Origin: Rhizomucor pusillus
Lineage: Eukaryota; Mucoromycota; Mucoromycetes; Mucorales; Lichtheimiaceae
Assembly: GCA_900175165.2 (NCBI GenBank)
Contig: FWWN02000695.1
Coordinates: 1-64,000 of the forward strand
Direction: 5' to 3'
DNA: 64,000 nt
Shown here: piece after piece, positions 11,169-22,577 of the stretch
Layout: each line of letters opens with the position of its first letter
How positions within the stretch are numbered: the stretch's first letter is position 1
The notes under the pieces: generated by a model
Database searches by the model: none
Seen by the model: the letters and a program-made list of their open reading frames with translations, nothing else
Told to the model about the DNA's origin: nothing
Position numbers and translations under genes: made by a program

Positions 11169-12719
11169 TTAACGGTCGCGGTCATCTGTAAACTGCCACA
11201 GTCCACAATCATCGCAGTCGTCTGATTCTGGGATACATTCTGGCAGAGGGAATTCTTCTGGTTTCTTCAAAATGTTTTCAATTACATCCTGAACCTGATG
11301 TGATCGTATATCGACGCGCCAGCCCTTGTCGTTTACAGTATCCCACACGCATACTTTGCCAGCGTGGCACCGTGTCTCCATGGCGAACCCACCGTACCAG
11401 CAAACGCTGAAAGGGCCCTCCATAGCAAGGAAATAAAGTCAACATCTTTCTAGCTCCATTAATCAAACACTACTTACTGTGCAGACACCAACAAAAAGAG
11501 GATCGGCAGTGTGACCGAAATGCCATATAGGCATCCCAGCTGCACCTGGAGGATGCGGCAGATGTAGTCGTCTGGAAGCCAGTCGATCGCCAGGCGACTC
11601 GAAGGTAACGGTAGGTACACCGAACGTCTGTCCGACCAGACTGGCAAGGGCTCCGCCCAGAGAATGACCAGTTAGCCAGATAGTGGCTTCCGGATATCGG
11701 TCACTGACATGCTTGTATATCTCCTAAAGAGTGCCAAGGTACGACAACGCAGATGAGAATCCACGTGAATCTACCTCGGCTTCTTTTGTGTTACTTACCA
11801 AAGCATGGTCGTAGTAAAGTTCAGTTTCAAGAAGGGCATCCTCAAGGCAATGTGCATCGCACTGGTAGTCTCGTCCTGTGTAGCAGTCGCACACAGTTCG
11901 CCATGCTCGGCTGATCCGCGCACAGCAGCAAGAAAATAACATATTGTCCTAATTCAAGATACAAAATTAGCAAAATTTGAAATTGCTGGCAAAGTTCAAG
12001 TTGGTTACATTGCGCTTATCCTTCTCACCGGTAGGTCCTCCAGTCCACAATCCAGCGCTGGTTCCTTTGAAGCTTATCACCAACAACGAGTTATCAGCGT
12101 TACCAAAAACGTGGCCTCGCAAGCCGTCTGAATCCCATCCAAACGATGAGTTCTACCGAGGGAAATAAAGTTAATCAGTTTACATAATCGTTGCTTTTTG
12201 AGATGAAACACATACGACATTCCAGGATGGGTCCAGCGGGTACCAATCTGACGTATCGTTCTTATCGACGTGCGTGTATGCATTGTTTGTCATGATCGCG
12301 AGCGATAAAATGGAGGGCCGGTGTGTAACGTCTGGTACGAGCTCCCAAGCATACGTGCCGGGTATGTTGGTTCCTCCGGCCGAAGGAGCAGCAAAACTGC
12401 CATTATTGACTAGCAGCGGCCACCGCATAAGACTACCTTGCTCGTGCATTTGCAGTAGCTTATCTGTGTCTCGTGGCCGGTATATCCTTTGCCACACGGG
12501 TTTCAGTGTCAATGGATCGTCCGTGCTTTCGGTGCCTACTGCATTTCGGAAGACTACCGATTCCGGCGTACGGTAGTAAATGCTTTTTAGTTGAAGGTGT
12601 TGCTGCTCTTGTAGCGCTGGTCCAAAGAAGGGTATCTGTAGCTGCAACGCAGCTACTAGGGGTATACGTAAAAACAGGACGATCGTTGCTGCTACAACAC
12701 ATTCGAGCGGTAACCTCAT
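11169..12719 (-). CDS. ATG15: ATG15-type autophagic lipase (class 3 lipase)
   Basis: Five exons (12719-12216, 12152-12009, 11948-11799, 11723-11478, 11417-11169) give 430 residues. ATG15 is a membrane-anchored phospholipase delivered through the multivesicular body pathway to the vacuole, where it breaks down autophagic bodies. Visible features are an N-terminal hydrophobic signal anchor (about residues 5-25), the [13 protein letters not shown] block, a Cys-rich stretch ([12 protein letters not shown]...CDCYTG), the nucleophile motif GHSLGG (about 293-298), FESPGDR and HFGHTADP, all typical of the family and in the expected order. Intron positions were set by frame and by these blocks. There are N-glycosylation sites in the lumenal part. 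The length fits compact ATG15 proteins. Confidence 0.93.
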
Positions 12720-12799
12720 TGCTAGCAGCAGCAGTGTACCATAACCTTTTTCGGGGTAGAGAGATCAAGAAGGAGTAAGTCCCAGATAAGCTTTCTAAC

Positions 12800-12850
12800 G
12801 CCAAGCCCACACCCACACCCACACCCACTCACACTCTTACACCTCCACAC
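12800..12850. repeat. CACACC-type simple repeat
   Basis: Imperfect tandem CACACC/CACTCACA units in the 289-bp spacer upstream of ATG15 and downstream of the NOP15-like gene. It may be part of the ATG15 promoter; no function can be read from it. Confidence 0.7.
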
Positions 12851-13008
12851 CATCACTTGATTCCTACTAGTTCTTCCTCAAATATGAATGGAAACAGGGA
12901 ATCGTTCTGTAATTGTAACTAACAGACAAAAAAGAAGACATGCAAAGTATACGCGAGAAAAGATAGAGGATGCTATATGTGAATGGAGAGAAATCGGTTT
13001 CTGGCTTT

Positions 13009-14428
13009 TTAAGCTGATGCTTGGATCTTGGAAGCTTTAACCAAAGGTTCCTGATCAATCGATGAAGCGGTTAGATTCGATTCCATAATGCCCAAGCTAG
13101 ATTTTTTCTTCTCTAAACTTACAAAGCCAGGGAAGTCATATTTGATACCAGCTTCCTTGATCTTCTTGCGTCTTTCCGCGTCGCGCTTAACGAGTTTGGA
13201 GAATTTCTTCTTGACTTGATCGACAGTCTGAGGCTTGTTGCTTTCATCGAGCCTCTTTTGGACAAGTTTCTCCATGGTCAATGGTCTAAGCTTTCCGCGA
13301 CCCTTGAAGATCTCGTCAAGGTTTTTATCGGCAGGAACGACTTGGCCTGGATGGAAAAGTAAGTTAGCAAAATGTTACCACAATGGATCTCTGAGTGAAA
13401 TGTACTTACATTTGAGCAGATGGCCATCCAACAGATATTTATCCATGGTCTCTGCGGCGATTTCAGCAACTGCAGCCGATGCAAACTCGACAAAGCCAAA
13501 GTGCTTGCTCTGTCCAGTTTTGGTGTTTCTTGCCAATCGTACGCGTTTGACAGTGCCGAACTGGGAAAAGTACTCGCGCAATTCCTTCTCGTTGAAACCT
13601 CTAGGAAGATGACCAATGAAGATAGCACCTGGAGTAGTCAGCTAAAATTTACCCATGTTAGTTCCGTCCTTATAATAACGAGACTTCTGCTCGTCTCCTT
13701 ATTACCTCGTAGGTTGCTTTCTTGCCCTTGCGCTTTTCAGACTTGATGACGGATTCTAGCTTGTTCTGCTCCTTCTTATCGCCACTGATAGCAACCACAT
13801 CCTTGTTCTTCGAAATCGCCTTATCATCTTGTTCTTTCACTTGCTCCTCATCCTCTGAGCTGTCTGCGTTCTCTTCGTCGCTGCTGGCCAAGTCGCCCAG
13901 AATCTGCTCTCGAAGAGCCTTCTCTTCCTCATCTTCATCGTCGCTTTCAATGGCTATCTTTTTTGATGTCTTTTTAGGAGCTTTGGGTTTCTTTAGCTGT
14001 TCCTCTTCCTCCTTCTTCTTGCTGGCGGCAGCTGCTTTCTTTGTAGCCTTGGTGTTTGTTGATTCCTCTGTCTTTTTCTCGCTTTGCTGTTGCTTCTTCT
14101 TCGGGGCTGCTACCTGTGCTACTGCTCCTGCCTCCTCAGTCTTTTGCTGTTGTTCTTTCGTCTTTGCAGGTGTTTGTTCGGCAGGTTTTTCGGTAGTCGT
14201 CTTTATTGACTTTCTGGTTTCTGTTGCCGGTTTCTTCTCGGTTGCCGCTGGTGCTGCTGCTTTTGGCTTGATCTCCTTCTTTGCGAGCGATGCTTTGGGT
14301 GCCGATTCAGTTTTCACAGCTTTTGATTCAGCGGCCGATTGAGTCTTAGCCTTCTTTGCAGGTCTCTCTGACTTGATTGGTTCTTCAGTCTTCTTGGCTG
14401 GACGCTTGGTTTTCTTTTCTGCTGCCAT
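13009..14428 (-). CDS. NOP15: NOP15/NIFK-type nucleolar RRM protein with long Lys-rich N-terminus
   Basis: Three exons (14428-13706, 13641-13410, 13346-13009) give 430 residues. Residues about 1-240 are low complexity, rich in Lys, Ala, Glu and Thr, then acidic (ESDDEDEEE...DSSEDEEQ). One RRM follows, with RNP2 IFIGHLP and RNP1 KHFGFVEF, and then a basic tail. This is the layout of yeast Nop15 and animal NIFK, which bind pre-rRNA near ITS2 and help mature the 60S subunit. The extension is much longer than in yeast Nop15 (about 220 residues in total) and resembles nucleolar acidic/basic linker proteins. The first start ATG in the open frame was taken. Family membership is strong; orthology to NOP15 is inferred from the RRM and its tail. 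Confidence 0.85.
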
Positions 14429-14738
14429 TGATCGTAAACGAAAAGTAAGGGAAAGAGCTTAAGGCAACTGACTTCACGATAATTTTTGCAAAAATGTCGG
14501 AAAGCCACCAGCCAATTTTTGACCTTGCCGCGGCGTTAACATTCGTTCCTGAAAATCATCTCACGCTATGGTGGGTCTAAAACTTTTTCTTTCAGAGGTG
14601 ATAGGTAACATAAGGTTATCTGACATGTCGCAAAAATGGAGGGAGGAGATAGGGAAGTGGAATAAGTAACAGGATAAAGACACAGGGGTACGTAAAAAGT
14701 AAACAAATGTACGATATGGTATTAGTAGTACTATATTA
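14429..14738. other. Intergenic spacer between NOP15-like and PL14-like genes
   Basis: About 310 bp, AT-rich, containing the NOP15-like promoter and the 3' flank of the lyase-like gene. No gene seen. Confidence 0.5.
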
Positions 14739-15878
14739 TTACAACATAAGGAAGATTCCTGCGACGGCAGCGAGTGCTAACAAAGGATACGTGACGACAT
14801 TGCGGACGGAACCGCTAGGTGTGAGCGTAACCTGGTTTCCGACGCTGAACTGGAGATTCTTGTAGTATGTGAATGTATCGACCGAAGTGGCGTACTTTGA
14901 GCTTCCTCCACCAAAGAAAGTGCTGAACATGAGGTTAGAGACGGCAATTGCATTCGAAGTTCTGTACTTTAGCGACTGCTGGTTGATAACAAGGTTTCCG
15001 TCCTGCCAGACCTGCAGAACGCCGTTGGATTCTGAGGGATCGTTGATTTTAACGTAGAGTTCAATGTTAGTCCATGTGTTTGTTTTGAATTGAATCACGC
15101 CGCGTGAGAAGCTAATGCCATATTCGTCGTTGCAGACAGTGTTGCTTTGACCGCAGATATCGTTGTCAGGAATGTATGCATAAGCCTCACCAGCGCCTGA
15201 GCCAAGAAAAAAACTCTATTCTTAGCACATGCTCTCGGTACGTTCCTTTCCTTTTTCCTTAAAAGTTTCCTACTAACCAGCTTCGCGCCACATAAGACGC
15301 ATGGAGAAGCAGTTCGAGCCTGTTGCCTGGTTTCCGCCGGAGCAACTGTTGTTTGACGATCCTGAGGATAATAGCACGTTAAGGAGAGAGCGCGAGAGAA
15401 TTACAAACAGAGGTGTGAATCAATTACCTCCAAAGATACCGGGCAGCTTTCCGCCAAGTTTCCAATCAAAGTTACTGGCAAAAGCCAGATCGTAGCTGAG
15501 CAGGGCGGCGTCGTAAGAATCCGAACCAAGCGGCTGTGCGTAAAATTCAGTGCCTCCTGTGCTTCCTTGATTGTTTTTGGAGCCGCTAGGCGAATAGGAT
15601 CCCTGAGCGTAGAGGACGCTCATGACGATTTGCGAGCCGTTGTTGGTAATAGGATCCGTTTCAAAGGCGATATCCGAATTGCCGTAGAATCCACTGTACT
15701 GCGAACCCCAATTCTGAGCAAGGTAACTGCCCGCATTGCCCTTTTGAGGGCTGTCTGGCATCGGCGCTGTCCAGGTCTGTTTGAGACCGAGCTCCTGTGC
15801 GCGCGACGATAGTTGCTGGGCGGCGGCGTTTCCAAGCACCGCGCTGATAAAAAGCAAAAGCTTTGGTGATGCAACCAT
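14739..15878 (-). CDS. Secreted, probably GPI-anchored, PL14-type polysaccharide lyase-like protein
   Basis: Three exons (15878-15428, 15361-15278, 15196-14739) give 330 residues. It has an N-terminal signal peptide (LLLFISAVLGNAAA) and a hydrophobic C-terminal tail (YPLLALAAVAGIFLML) preceded by small residues, as in GPI-anchored proteins. The core contains a YDLAF...FDWKLGGKLPGI stretch, CSGG, a SMRLMWRE-type strand across intron 2 and GAGEAYAYIP. This beta-jelly-roll pattern is that of polysaccharide lyase family 14-like proteins, which cleave uronic-acid polymers such as glucuronan or alginate. The family call comes from these motifs by memory; the substrate is unknown. Zygomycete walls contain polyuronides, so a role in wall remodelling or feeding is plausible but inferred. 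Confidence 0.7.
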
Positions 15879-17167
15879 GGGGTTAAGAAGAATAATAAAG
15901 GAAAAAAAGGCGAAGTTATGGAAGACAAGAAAAAGGTGTTCTAAAAATGGGAGACAGACCTGAAAGTCAGGAATTTCTTTTGGCCATGTTCAATAAAATT
16001 TCAGACGCAGAAGTCCCTATTATTGCAAGCATCGTTGCACGAAACCAAATGAATAAACTCGCTAAACACCATGGCGTTAGCCATGTTCCAGCTTCCCTGT
16101 GCATTGTAGTACACACTTTCGCAGGCTGATGATGATTTACTGGTGTATACGTGGAGCACGGGTTCAAAAGGAAGATGGGTTACAACGGTCCAGGCCACTT
16201 GTTGGTTGGATTCGAGTCGTACATGAAATCTCGTACACACCAGTTGTTCACTATTACACTTCAGCGTCGTTTTTACTGCCTTCCTTTTTTCCCTCGATGC
16301 TATATGAAATCTAACGGTGCTCCAGCGATGACGCACAGGTACGTAGCACCCCTTTTTTTTTTTAGCGCCTTTTCTTGTAGATCTTTCGCGTCATTATATA
16401 TAAAGGAAATCCGGCGGATGGGTTTATTCTATTATCATTTGATAAAATCCTTCGTCAAATGACAAGTCTCTTCTCTTTCTTGACGTTCATTAAATTCACA
16501 CCAGAGCATGCAATAATTTTGATGGCACTGCAACGGCGCTGTACAAGAAATATTCGCTCATTATTAGATTTGGTAATTGAATGTGCACAATCACACGCTT
16601 CCTCTCACGATACAGCGTCCGGAACCATCGTTTATTTAAAGGAGCTCGTGCTGCTAGAGAACAGTGCGCAATTAATAATGTAGGGACAGCGGTATTTCCC
16701 TAAAAAAACTCGACGTTGCATATTGCAAGGCAATCTTGCTTCGAGGGGACAGGAGAAGAATTTGGAGACATGTGCTGCACATTCCGGAGAGCTCAGCAGC
16801 AATTATTACAATTCCACAACATATTAAAAGAGTGAGTCTTTATTTAACGTTGGTAAAGGAGACAAAAATTGCTTTACAGACAAGATGATGTGATAATGCA
16901 TACATTTCTTTTTCTTTTACCTATGTAAATATATATACGGCAGAGACAGGATTACATTCAGTTGTCCATTGATTTGTAAAACGTAAAGCATTCTTTTTTC
17001 GCAGAGAAGTGACAGAAGAAAAACAAAAGAGAGTGGTGGTAGTCGTGATATGCAATTGCTGGAAAGAAAGAGACACAGATGTTTTGATGAGCAAAAACGA
17101 GACAGAGAATAAAGCAGTACGAAGAACCGGGAAAGATAACAAGAAATGGACAGGGAACAACCGTCAC
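15879..17167. other. 1.3-kb intergenic region, no supported gene
   Basis: Short ORFs on both strands (for example 16001-16336 minus, 16459-16683 plus) show no domain, no coherent splicing and no hydrophobic or repeat structure. The region includes the promoter of the lyase-like gene and the 3' flank of the bZIP gene. A poly-T run lies at about 16353-16362. Confidence 0.45.
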
Positions 17168-17962
17168 TTAGGAACAGGCTGCAGAAGGTGAAGGTTTCTC
17201 GTCTACTTTTACAGTCTCATCCTCCATGTTATAGAGCTCGTCGTCGTCATCAAAGTCCATATCTTCTTCGAACCGTTTCATAAACAACCCCAAACGCTGC
17301 TCGCTGCATTTTAATTGCTCAGCACCATCATCCTGTGCGCCGTTGCTGTCGCCAAGCAATTTATGTATCATCTTGGCTGCCATCATCTTTCCTCGAAGGT
17401 TATCGCACGTTGCTTTGAGACGATTGTTCTCGCGGCTCATGTGATCCAACTGGCGTTGCAGCAGCTCGTTCTCTCGTGTTAACGATGCTATCAATCGCCG
17501 CATTTCGCCATGTTGCTGGTTCTTCTTGGCACGGTACTTTGCAGAGGCTGCCTTGTTGCGACGTCTGCGCTCTTGGAGAGACAGTGGCCCAGCCAAGCTG
17601 CTGTTAGTTGATTCAGTCGGCTGTGATTGAGAATACGGCGAGTAGTAGAGCCGTACATCTGTGCTGTATCGGCGATACGTGTCACTGCTGTTGTTGTTAG
17701 ATGGAGGTGGAGAAGCGACTTGCAAATAATCCGGGGAAGGAGCAAATTGGGGTGACGACGACGCAGAAGAGGAGCGATAAGATGAGGAGCTGCTTGGTCT
17801 GCGGTAGTGAAGATCCATTTGCTCGTCGTCCCAACGCTGAAGCGAAGGGGAAGTAATTGTGGAGATTGCCATAGGTTTCGGTTGGTGTGGATGGAGCATA
17901 GTCGTAGCGGTGTTGTTCGCGGTAGATGCGTTGGCAGATGGAGCAGCCAGCGTTAAAGACAT
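17168..17962 (-). CDS. bZIP transcription factor
   Basis: A single uninterrupted exon of 264 residues, one of the few intronless genes here. The basic region RRRRNKAASAKYRAKKNQQ (about 140-158) carries the N-x2-A-A-x-[RK] DNA-contact pattern. It runs into a leucine zipper with heptad positions in IASLTRENELLQRQLDHMSRENNRLKA (shown here in outline; about 167-193). The AAS-KYR-KK form resembles fungal MetR/Cys3, Zip1 and ATF4-type factors, which act in amino-acid or sulfur metabolism and stress; the target genes cannot be told. The N-terminus is Ser/Pro/Asn-rich and the C-terminus strongly acidic (MDFDDDDELYNMEDE), a likely activation domain. Confidence 0.92.
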   Translation of the reverse strand: MSLTLAAPSANASTANNTATTMLHPHQPKPMAISTITSPSLQRWDDEQMDLHYRRPSSSSSYRSSSASSSPQFAPSPDYLQVASPPPSNNNSSDTYRRYSTDVRLYYSPYSQSQPTESTNSSLAGPLSLQERRRRNKAASAKYRAKKNQQHGEMRRLIASLTRENELLQRQLDHMSRENNRLKATCDNLRGKMMAAKMIHKLLGDSNGAQDDGAEQLKCSEQRLGLFMKRFEEDMDFDDDDELYNMEDETVKVDEKPSPSAACS

Positions 17963-19994
17963 GATATATAATTATACTCGTTACAAAATAGACAGGGAGA
18001 GTGTGTGGAAGAGTAAAATGAAAAAAAGATCCGGTGATTATGTTTCATCATTAAAGCTCATTATTTATATGCTGATCTTGACGGGATGCCACGAGTATGA
18101 GCATATTTGGATAGATTAAGTGTAAGCAAAAGCGCTGCCGCTGCCGCTGCTACGGCGGATGCAACTGGGAGCACACAGATCATCGGCATAGATCTTGAAT
18201 TTTGGTCTCGCCCGTTGCTACAATGGATTTCAAATTGTTCACGGACAGGAACCGAACTTTATAATACCCAAGGCATCGAATTTTGATCGCAATAGTGAGG
18301 ATATACACCAATCCTTAGTTCTTGGAATTGTGCTCTGTTAATGCTGCTAGTCGCCTGATGGTCTTGTGTTTGTGTTGTATATCGTTGATGTATGCGTGCG
18401 CGTGCGTGTTGGCGTGGATATGCAACATCACCTTGCTGCTATGTTTGGAAGGCAGGACCATGCGGGAGTGCTGAGAGCACCCAAGTCTGTGCTGTGCTTA
18501 GCACTGTAGGCCAAGGAACCCCACGCCACAGGGTGCCAACCGCGGAAACCAAGTGGCGAGTGACGCGCATGCTATTTGGCAAACTTTTCTTTATTCTTTC
18601 CATGAACCTATCCTCACAACATGATCATCCAGAATGAATGTGGTCACGGTCAGGTTGGGGGAAAGGGGGGATAAATTTGCCAATAGTAGAAATTACTCGA
18701 AGCGGGCATGTTGATGACGACCGACGATATCAGTTTCTTATTGTACTCAGAATTTGTGTATGCGCGCAGCAGCCAACCGTCCCTGCATGTTTACATTTGT
18801 GACTCTAGAATTAAGAACCTTTTTCTTCTTCTTGGAAAGCACGGGCTGCCAAGAAACATATCAGCATGTCGTGTGACACCAAAGAATCGATCTATGTAAA
18901 ACATCAACAACACAGCAAATAGAATTTGTGACACCAAAGGATCCACGCGCTATATGGACGAGGCTTATGCAACAAAGTACCACTGATGCTTATAGTTGAA
19001 ATGTGACGTTATCATTCTATTTATGGAGTGCTCTCTCTCGGGCTTTATAGCTAAATGCAGAGTGATAATTAAGAGTACTGTAAATCCTCACTTTACAGCG
19101 AAACATTGAAGAGCGACCGCTTTTGTCGACAGCTTAGGGTAACGGGGGGTCAGCTGGTTTTATATTGTCTGTACTCTCTGACAGCGACGCATGCATAGTG
19201 CCGGTCAATATTCCAATGGTTCGTCTTCACATGTATACATACACATAAAAGATCATTCAATATGTTAATCATCTGTCAATACTGTGCATACAACCAGTGA
19301 GCTTCTGGTCGTGGATGTGCGAAACCTCACTCACTGGCTGCTGGAGCAGCAGCCAAAACGAAGCGTTTATAGATGTTTTAATTTATGTGCTCAAAACACG
19401 CCAATGCATAAAGTCTAAGATTTCTGAAATGACGACTTTCCCCAGTCATCTGTTGCTTTACTTTAGTAATCATCCTCCACAGAACCAACCCTCAAAGGAA
19501 CGAACCACAGAAAATGGATGTTATCAGATTCTGAATAGTCGTTAGGGAATTTCTCTTGCATTCTAGAGACCTTCTGTTTAGCGATAAATGATTCCTGAAA
19601 GCACCTGATCCTGCAACATACCATCACTCTCCCGCCAAAAATACGTAGGAGTTTGATGGTACTACGTCTTTAAACGCCCACGGAACTGGGAGCCGACTAT
19701 GTCAATTTTTAATGTAAGAACTCTTGCCTGGGTGTCCAACTTACTCAGGAACGCGTTATACGATAATTATTCTCAACATACTAGCAGCATTCTTTTAACA
19801 TTTTCACAGCGTTGTCGGTTGTTTCTGCCAATCATTTTCAATAAGGAAAAGTTTATCAACAAAGTGCAAGCTGCTGCTCAACCGGACCGGAGCCACGTGC
19901 AAATGCAGACTGTATTGTTTCACATGCTTGCAGCAACATCAACAGCATAAACTCTTCCAACCAACCAACCACCCACCACCACAAAGCACAGCTC
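17963..19994. other. 2-kb divergent intergenic region (bZIP / patatin-like gene)
   Basis: No gene can be supported; ORFs are short and unrelated. A TATATAATTATA stretch lies immediately upstream of the bZIP start (about 17963-17975). A 15-bp near-repeat, GTGACACCAAA(G)A/GGATC, occurs near 18874 and 18930. The unusual length relative to other spacers may reflect regulatory sequence for the bZIP gene, long untranslated leaders or missed non-coding RNAs. Confidence 0.4.
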
Positions 19995-22490
19995 ATGTCG
20001 GCTCCCGTTAACATCGTCCAAATTGTGGTGCCGGTGCTGTGTCTGCTGTATAACCTTTTCGTTCTCCTGGGCCGGCACCTCGTTCTTCCGTGGCTGGTAT
20101 GACTAGTTCGCATATAAAATACCTGAGCTGTCAATCGCTTACGATCACCTTTTCGATTAACACAGAGAGTATGGCAATCACTGAAAAGCAACGACCCAGA
20201 GCATCGACTCAAGTTCAAGCTTTTAAACTCTACAAGTTACGACGAATGGAAGAGCCGAGCAAAAGAGTTGGACCAGTAAGTACCAAGTATCCTTTGGTCT
20301 AATCTGCGCCGTTGTTAATTCTTACTAACCTCTGTAGCTTCTTGAGCAAGTACAATGGCTGATAAAATTGGAGAGAGATAGCAAAGCTAACGATAATTTG
20401 TGGCAGAAAACGATGCATGGAAAGCAGAGCCGAGATCCCGCCTGTACGACTACAGATTGATTGCGTCGCGACTTCGATATCTGCGACAAGCTCGCGAAAA
20501 CGATGACATCGATAGCATGCTCTACATGCTACGCGGCGGTCTACTGAGAAATTTTGGAGGAATCTGTGACAAGAAATTATTCTCGCATTCGTGTCTTGGG
20601 TATAGATTGATATGTTTTACAACCAACAGCACATGTCAAGATTAACCGCTTTTCATAGAACAAAGGAATTGATCGAAGAATACATGGATGAAGTCGTCAA
20701 GCAGATCGAGTACATTGAAACGACGGATAAACTTGAACAGCAAGCAAAGATCAAGCTGTTAAGTGATACTCGCCAGGCATTCGGACGCTCGGCGTTGGTT
20801 TTGCAAGGCGGCACAGCGTTTGGTAGGTTCTTGGTGGAAGAAGGCTAGTAGTATGCTTGCCTGATTGGGAACCCCCCCTTTTTTTTTTGTTTCACCAAGC
20901 TCTGTATCACCTGGGTGTCATCAAAGCATTGAATGAACATAGACTATTACCGAGAATTATCAGTGGAAACGCTGTTGGCGCTATGATTGCTGCATTGATA
21001 TGTATACACACCGATGATGAGCTACCGGTATTGATAGTTCTGCGCCCTGGCCTTAGAATGTTGCATAGCTAACGGATAGACATTTCTTATTGATAGAGAA
21101 TCTTGCAACCTGATGGGATTAATCTGCAAGCGTTTTCAACAAAGACCGATCGAGGGTAAGAATATACACATGTATAGAATTTCCTTGTTGCTTATATCAT
21201 CCAAGTCACATTAAACGCCGGATTACGCGGCTGCTAAAGCATGGTTTGTACATCAGTGTCTGGGATACAAGACATACATGATATTGACAATGCAACGTAC
21301 TCTGCCAGGTTATCTGATGGATATGAAGGTATTGCAACAATGCATAAGAGCGAACGTCGGCGACTTGACTTTCGAGGTAATAAAGTTATACCTGGAAAGT
21401 ATTAAATCAAGATACTCAATAACAGGATAGGAAGCGTATGCTCGCACAAAACGTGTCTTGAATATCAGCGTTTCGTCCAGCCGAAAGCAAGAGGTGCCAC
21501 AGCTGCTCAACCATCTCACGGCTCCCAACGTGGTATGTGGCAAATAGTCAGCACTGCGACTGATTGCTGCTCGTTGACGAAAATATCGTGTATTCGTAGC
21601 TTATATGGAGCGCGGCTTGTTGTTCGACTGCATCGGTGGGATTGTTTGAAGCATGCGAGCTCCTGGCAAAGGACAAGAATGGAAACATTGTAAAGTGGAG
21701 CCCCTCGACTGTCAAATGGAACCATTGGTCGGATCACTCGGCTAGTGAGCGGTAAGTATAACCTCTTGCCGCTACAGGTTACATAAAACTTTAACGTCGA
21801 GTGCATAAAGGGAAGCACCGCTGTATCGACTATCTGAACTTTTCAACGTCAATCATTTCATTGTATCTCAAGCAATGACCTATGCTATTCCTTTTATCGC
21901 CAAAGCACACAATCTCCAGCGTGAGACCATGTGGAACAAGTTTGCATATCTTTTCGTGTCCGAGTTCAAGTATAGACTATCACAGGTGAGAGCACCTTGT
22001 CCGATAGTTTACTATTCATAGCGTTTTTTCTTATTTTACTGGAAAGCTGGATCAATTGCATCTACTGCCGAGGATATTGAAACCCGTTGTCGAGGAAAAG
22101 ATCTCTGGAAATGTCACGATAGCGCCTGATCTTGCCCTGTCTGATTTCAACACCCTCTTTTCCAACCCCACGCATGAATTTCTTGCTTATTGGTAAGACC
22201 AAAGTTGTATCCATTTTACATTGTGTCTCTGATTGAACGCGACAGGATTCTGAACGGAGAGCGTTCTACGTGGCCTCTGTTGGCTTTTATCCAAACACGT
22301 TGCAGGATCGAGTTGGCTTTGGATAAAGGCAAGTACAGTTCGTTGAAGATGATAGTAATGCTGACACTAAATAATCCTTTTAAAATCAGCCGTGCTGGCG
22401 TTGAAGGCCATGAACGTTGAACGGGAGCCTGTGGTTGTTACGCCCGTAAAAATCATAGAGCACAAAAAGCGAACACAATCAATGCACTAA
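19995..22490 (+). CDS. Patatin-like (TGL3/4/5, SDP1-type) lipase homologue lacking the catalytic serine
   Basis: Fifteen exons (19995-20096, 20166-20275, 20338-20345, 20407-20599, 20659-20822, 20900-21027, 21097-21155, 21206-21243, 21309-21376, 21431-21532, 21600-21751, 21811-21985, 22047-22192, 22246-22328, 22390-22490) give 542 residues. It begins with a hydrophobic segment (about 10-30), then has the TGL-type blocks LYDYRLIASRLR, GTKELIEEYMDEV, FALYHLGVIKAL, IWSAACCSTAS, RLSELFNVNHFIVSQ and KISGNVTIAPDL. Such proteins are lipid-droplet triacylglycerol lipases or lysophospholipid acyltransferases. The lipase box, expected G-x-S-x-G, reads G-N-A-V-G at about 20964-20980, so Ala replaces the nucleophile; the dyad region has WSDHS. 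It is probably catalytically dead or altered. Introns 3 and 14 are GC-AG and exon 3 has only 8 nt. Confidence 0.85.
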
Positions 22491-22577
22491 CGATCCTGTT
22501 GAGATTTAAAGTATATATATCCACCATCCATTTACATCTCTTCTCTTTTCGCACATGAATAACAGACAAAATAAGCT

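Noticed and set aside
13722..14342. 206-codon plus-strand ORF rich in Ser, Phe and Ala
   Set aside because: It is antisense to the Lys/Ala/Glu-rich exon of the NOP15-like gene; its composition is explained by the complement of those codons.
16001..16336. 111-codon minus-strand ORF
   Set aside because: No domain, no splice partners, and mixed composition; not distinguishable from chance.
20400..20645. Separate small gene starting in front of ENDAWKAEP
   Set aside because: It is exon 4 of the patatin-like gene; the apparent start is a GTG in the preceding intron.
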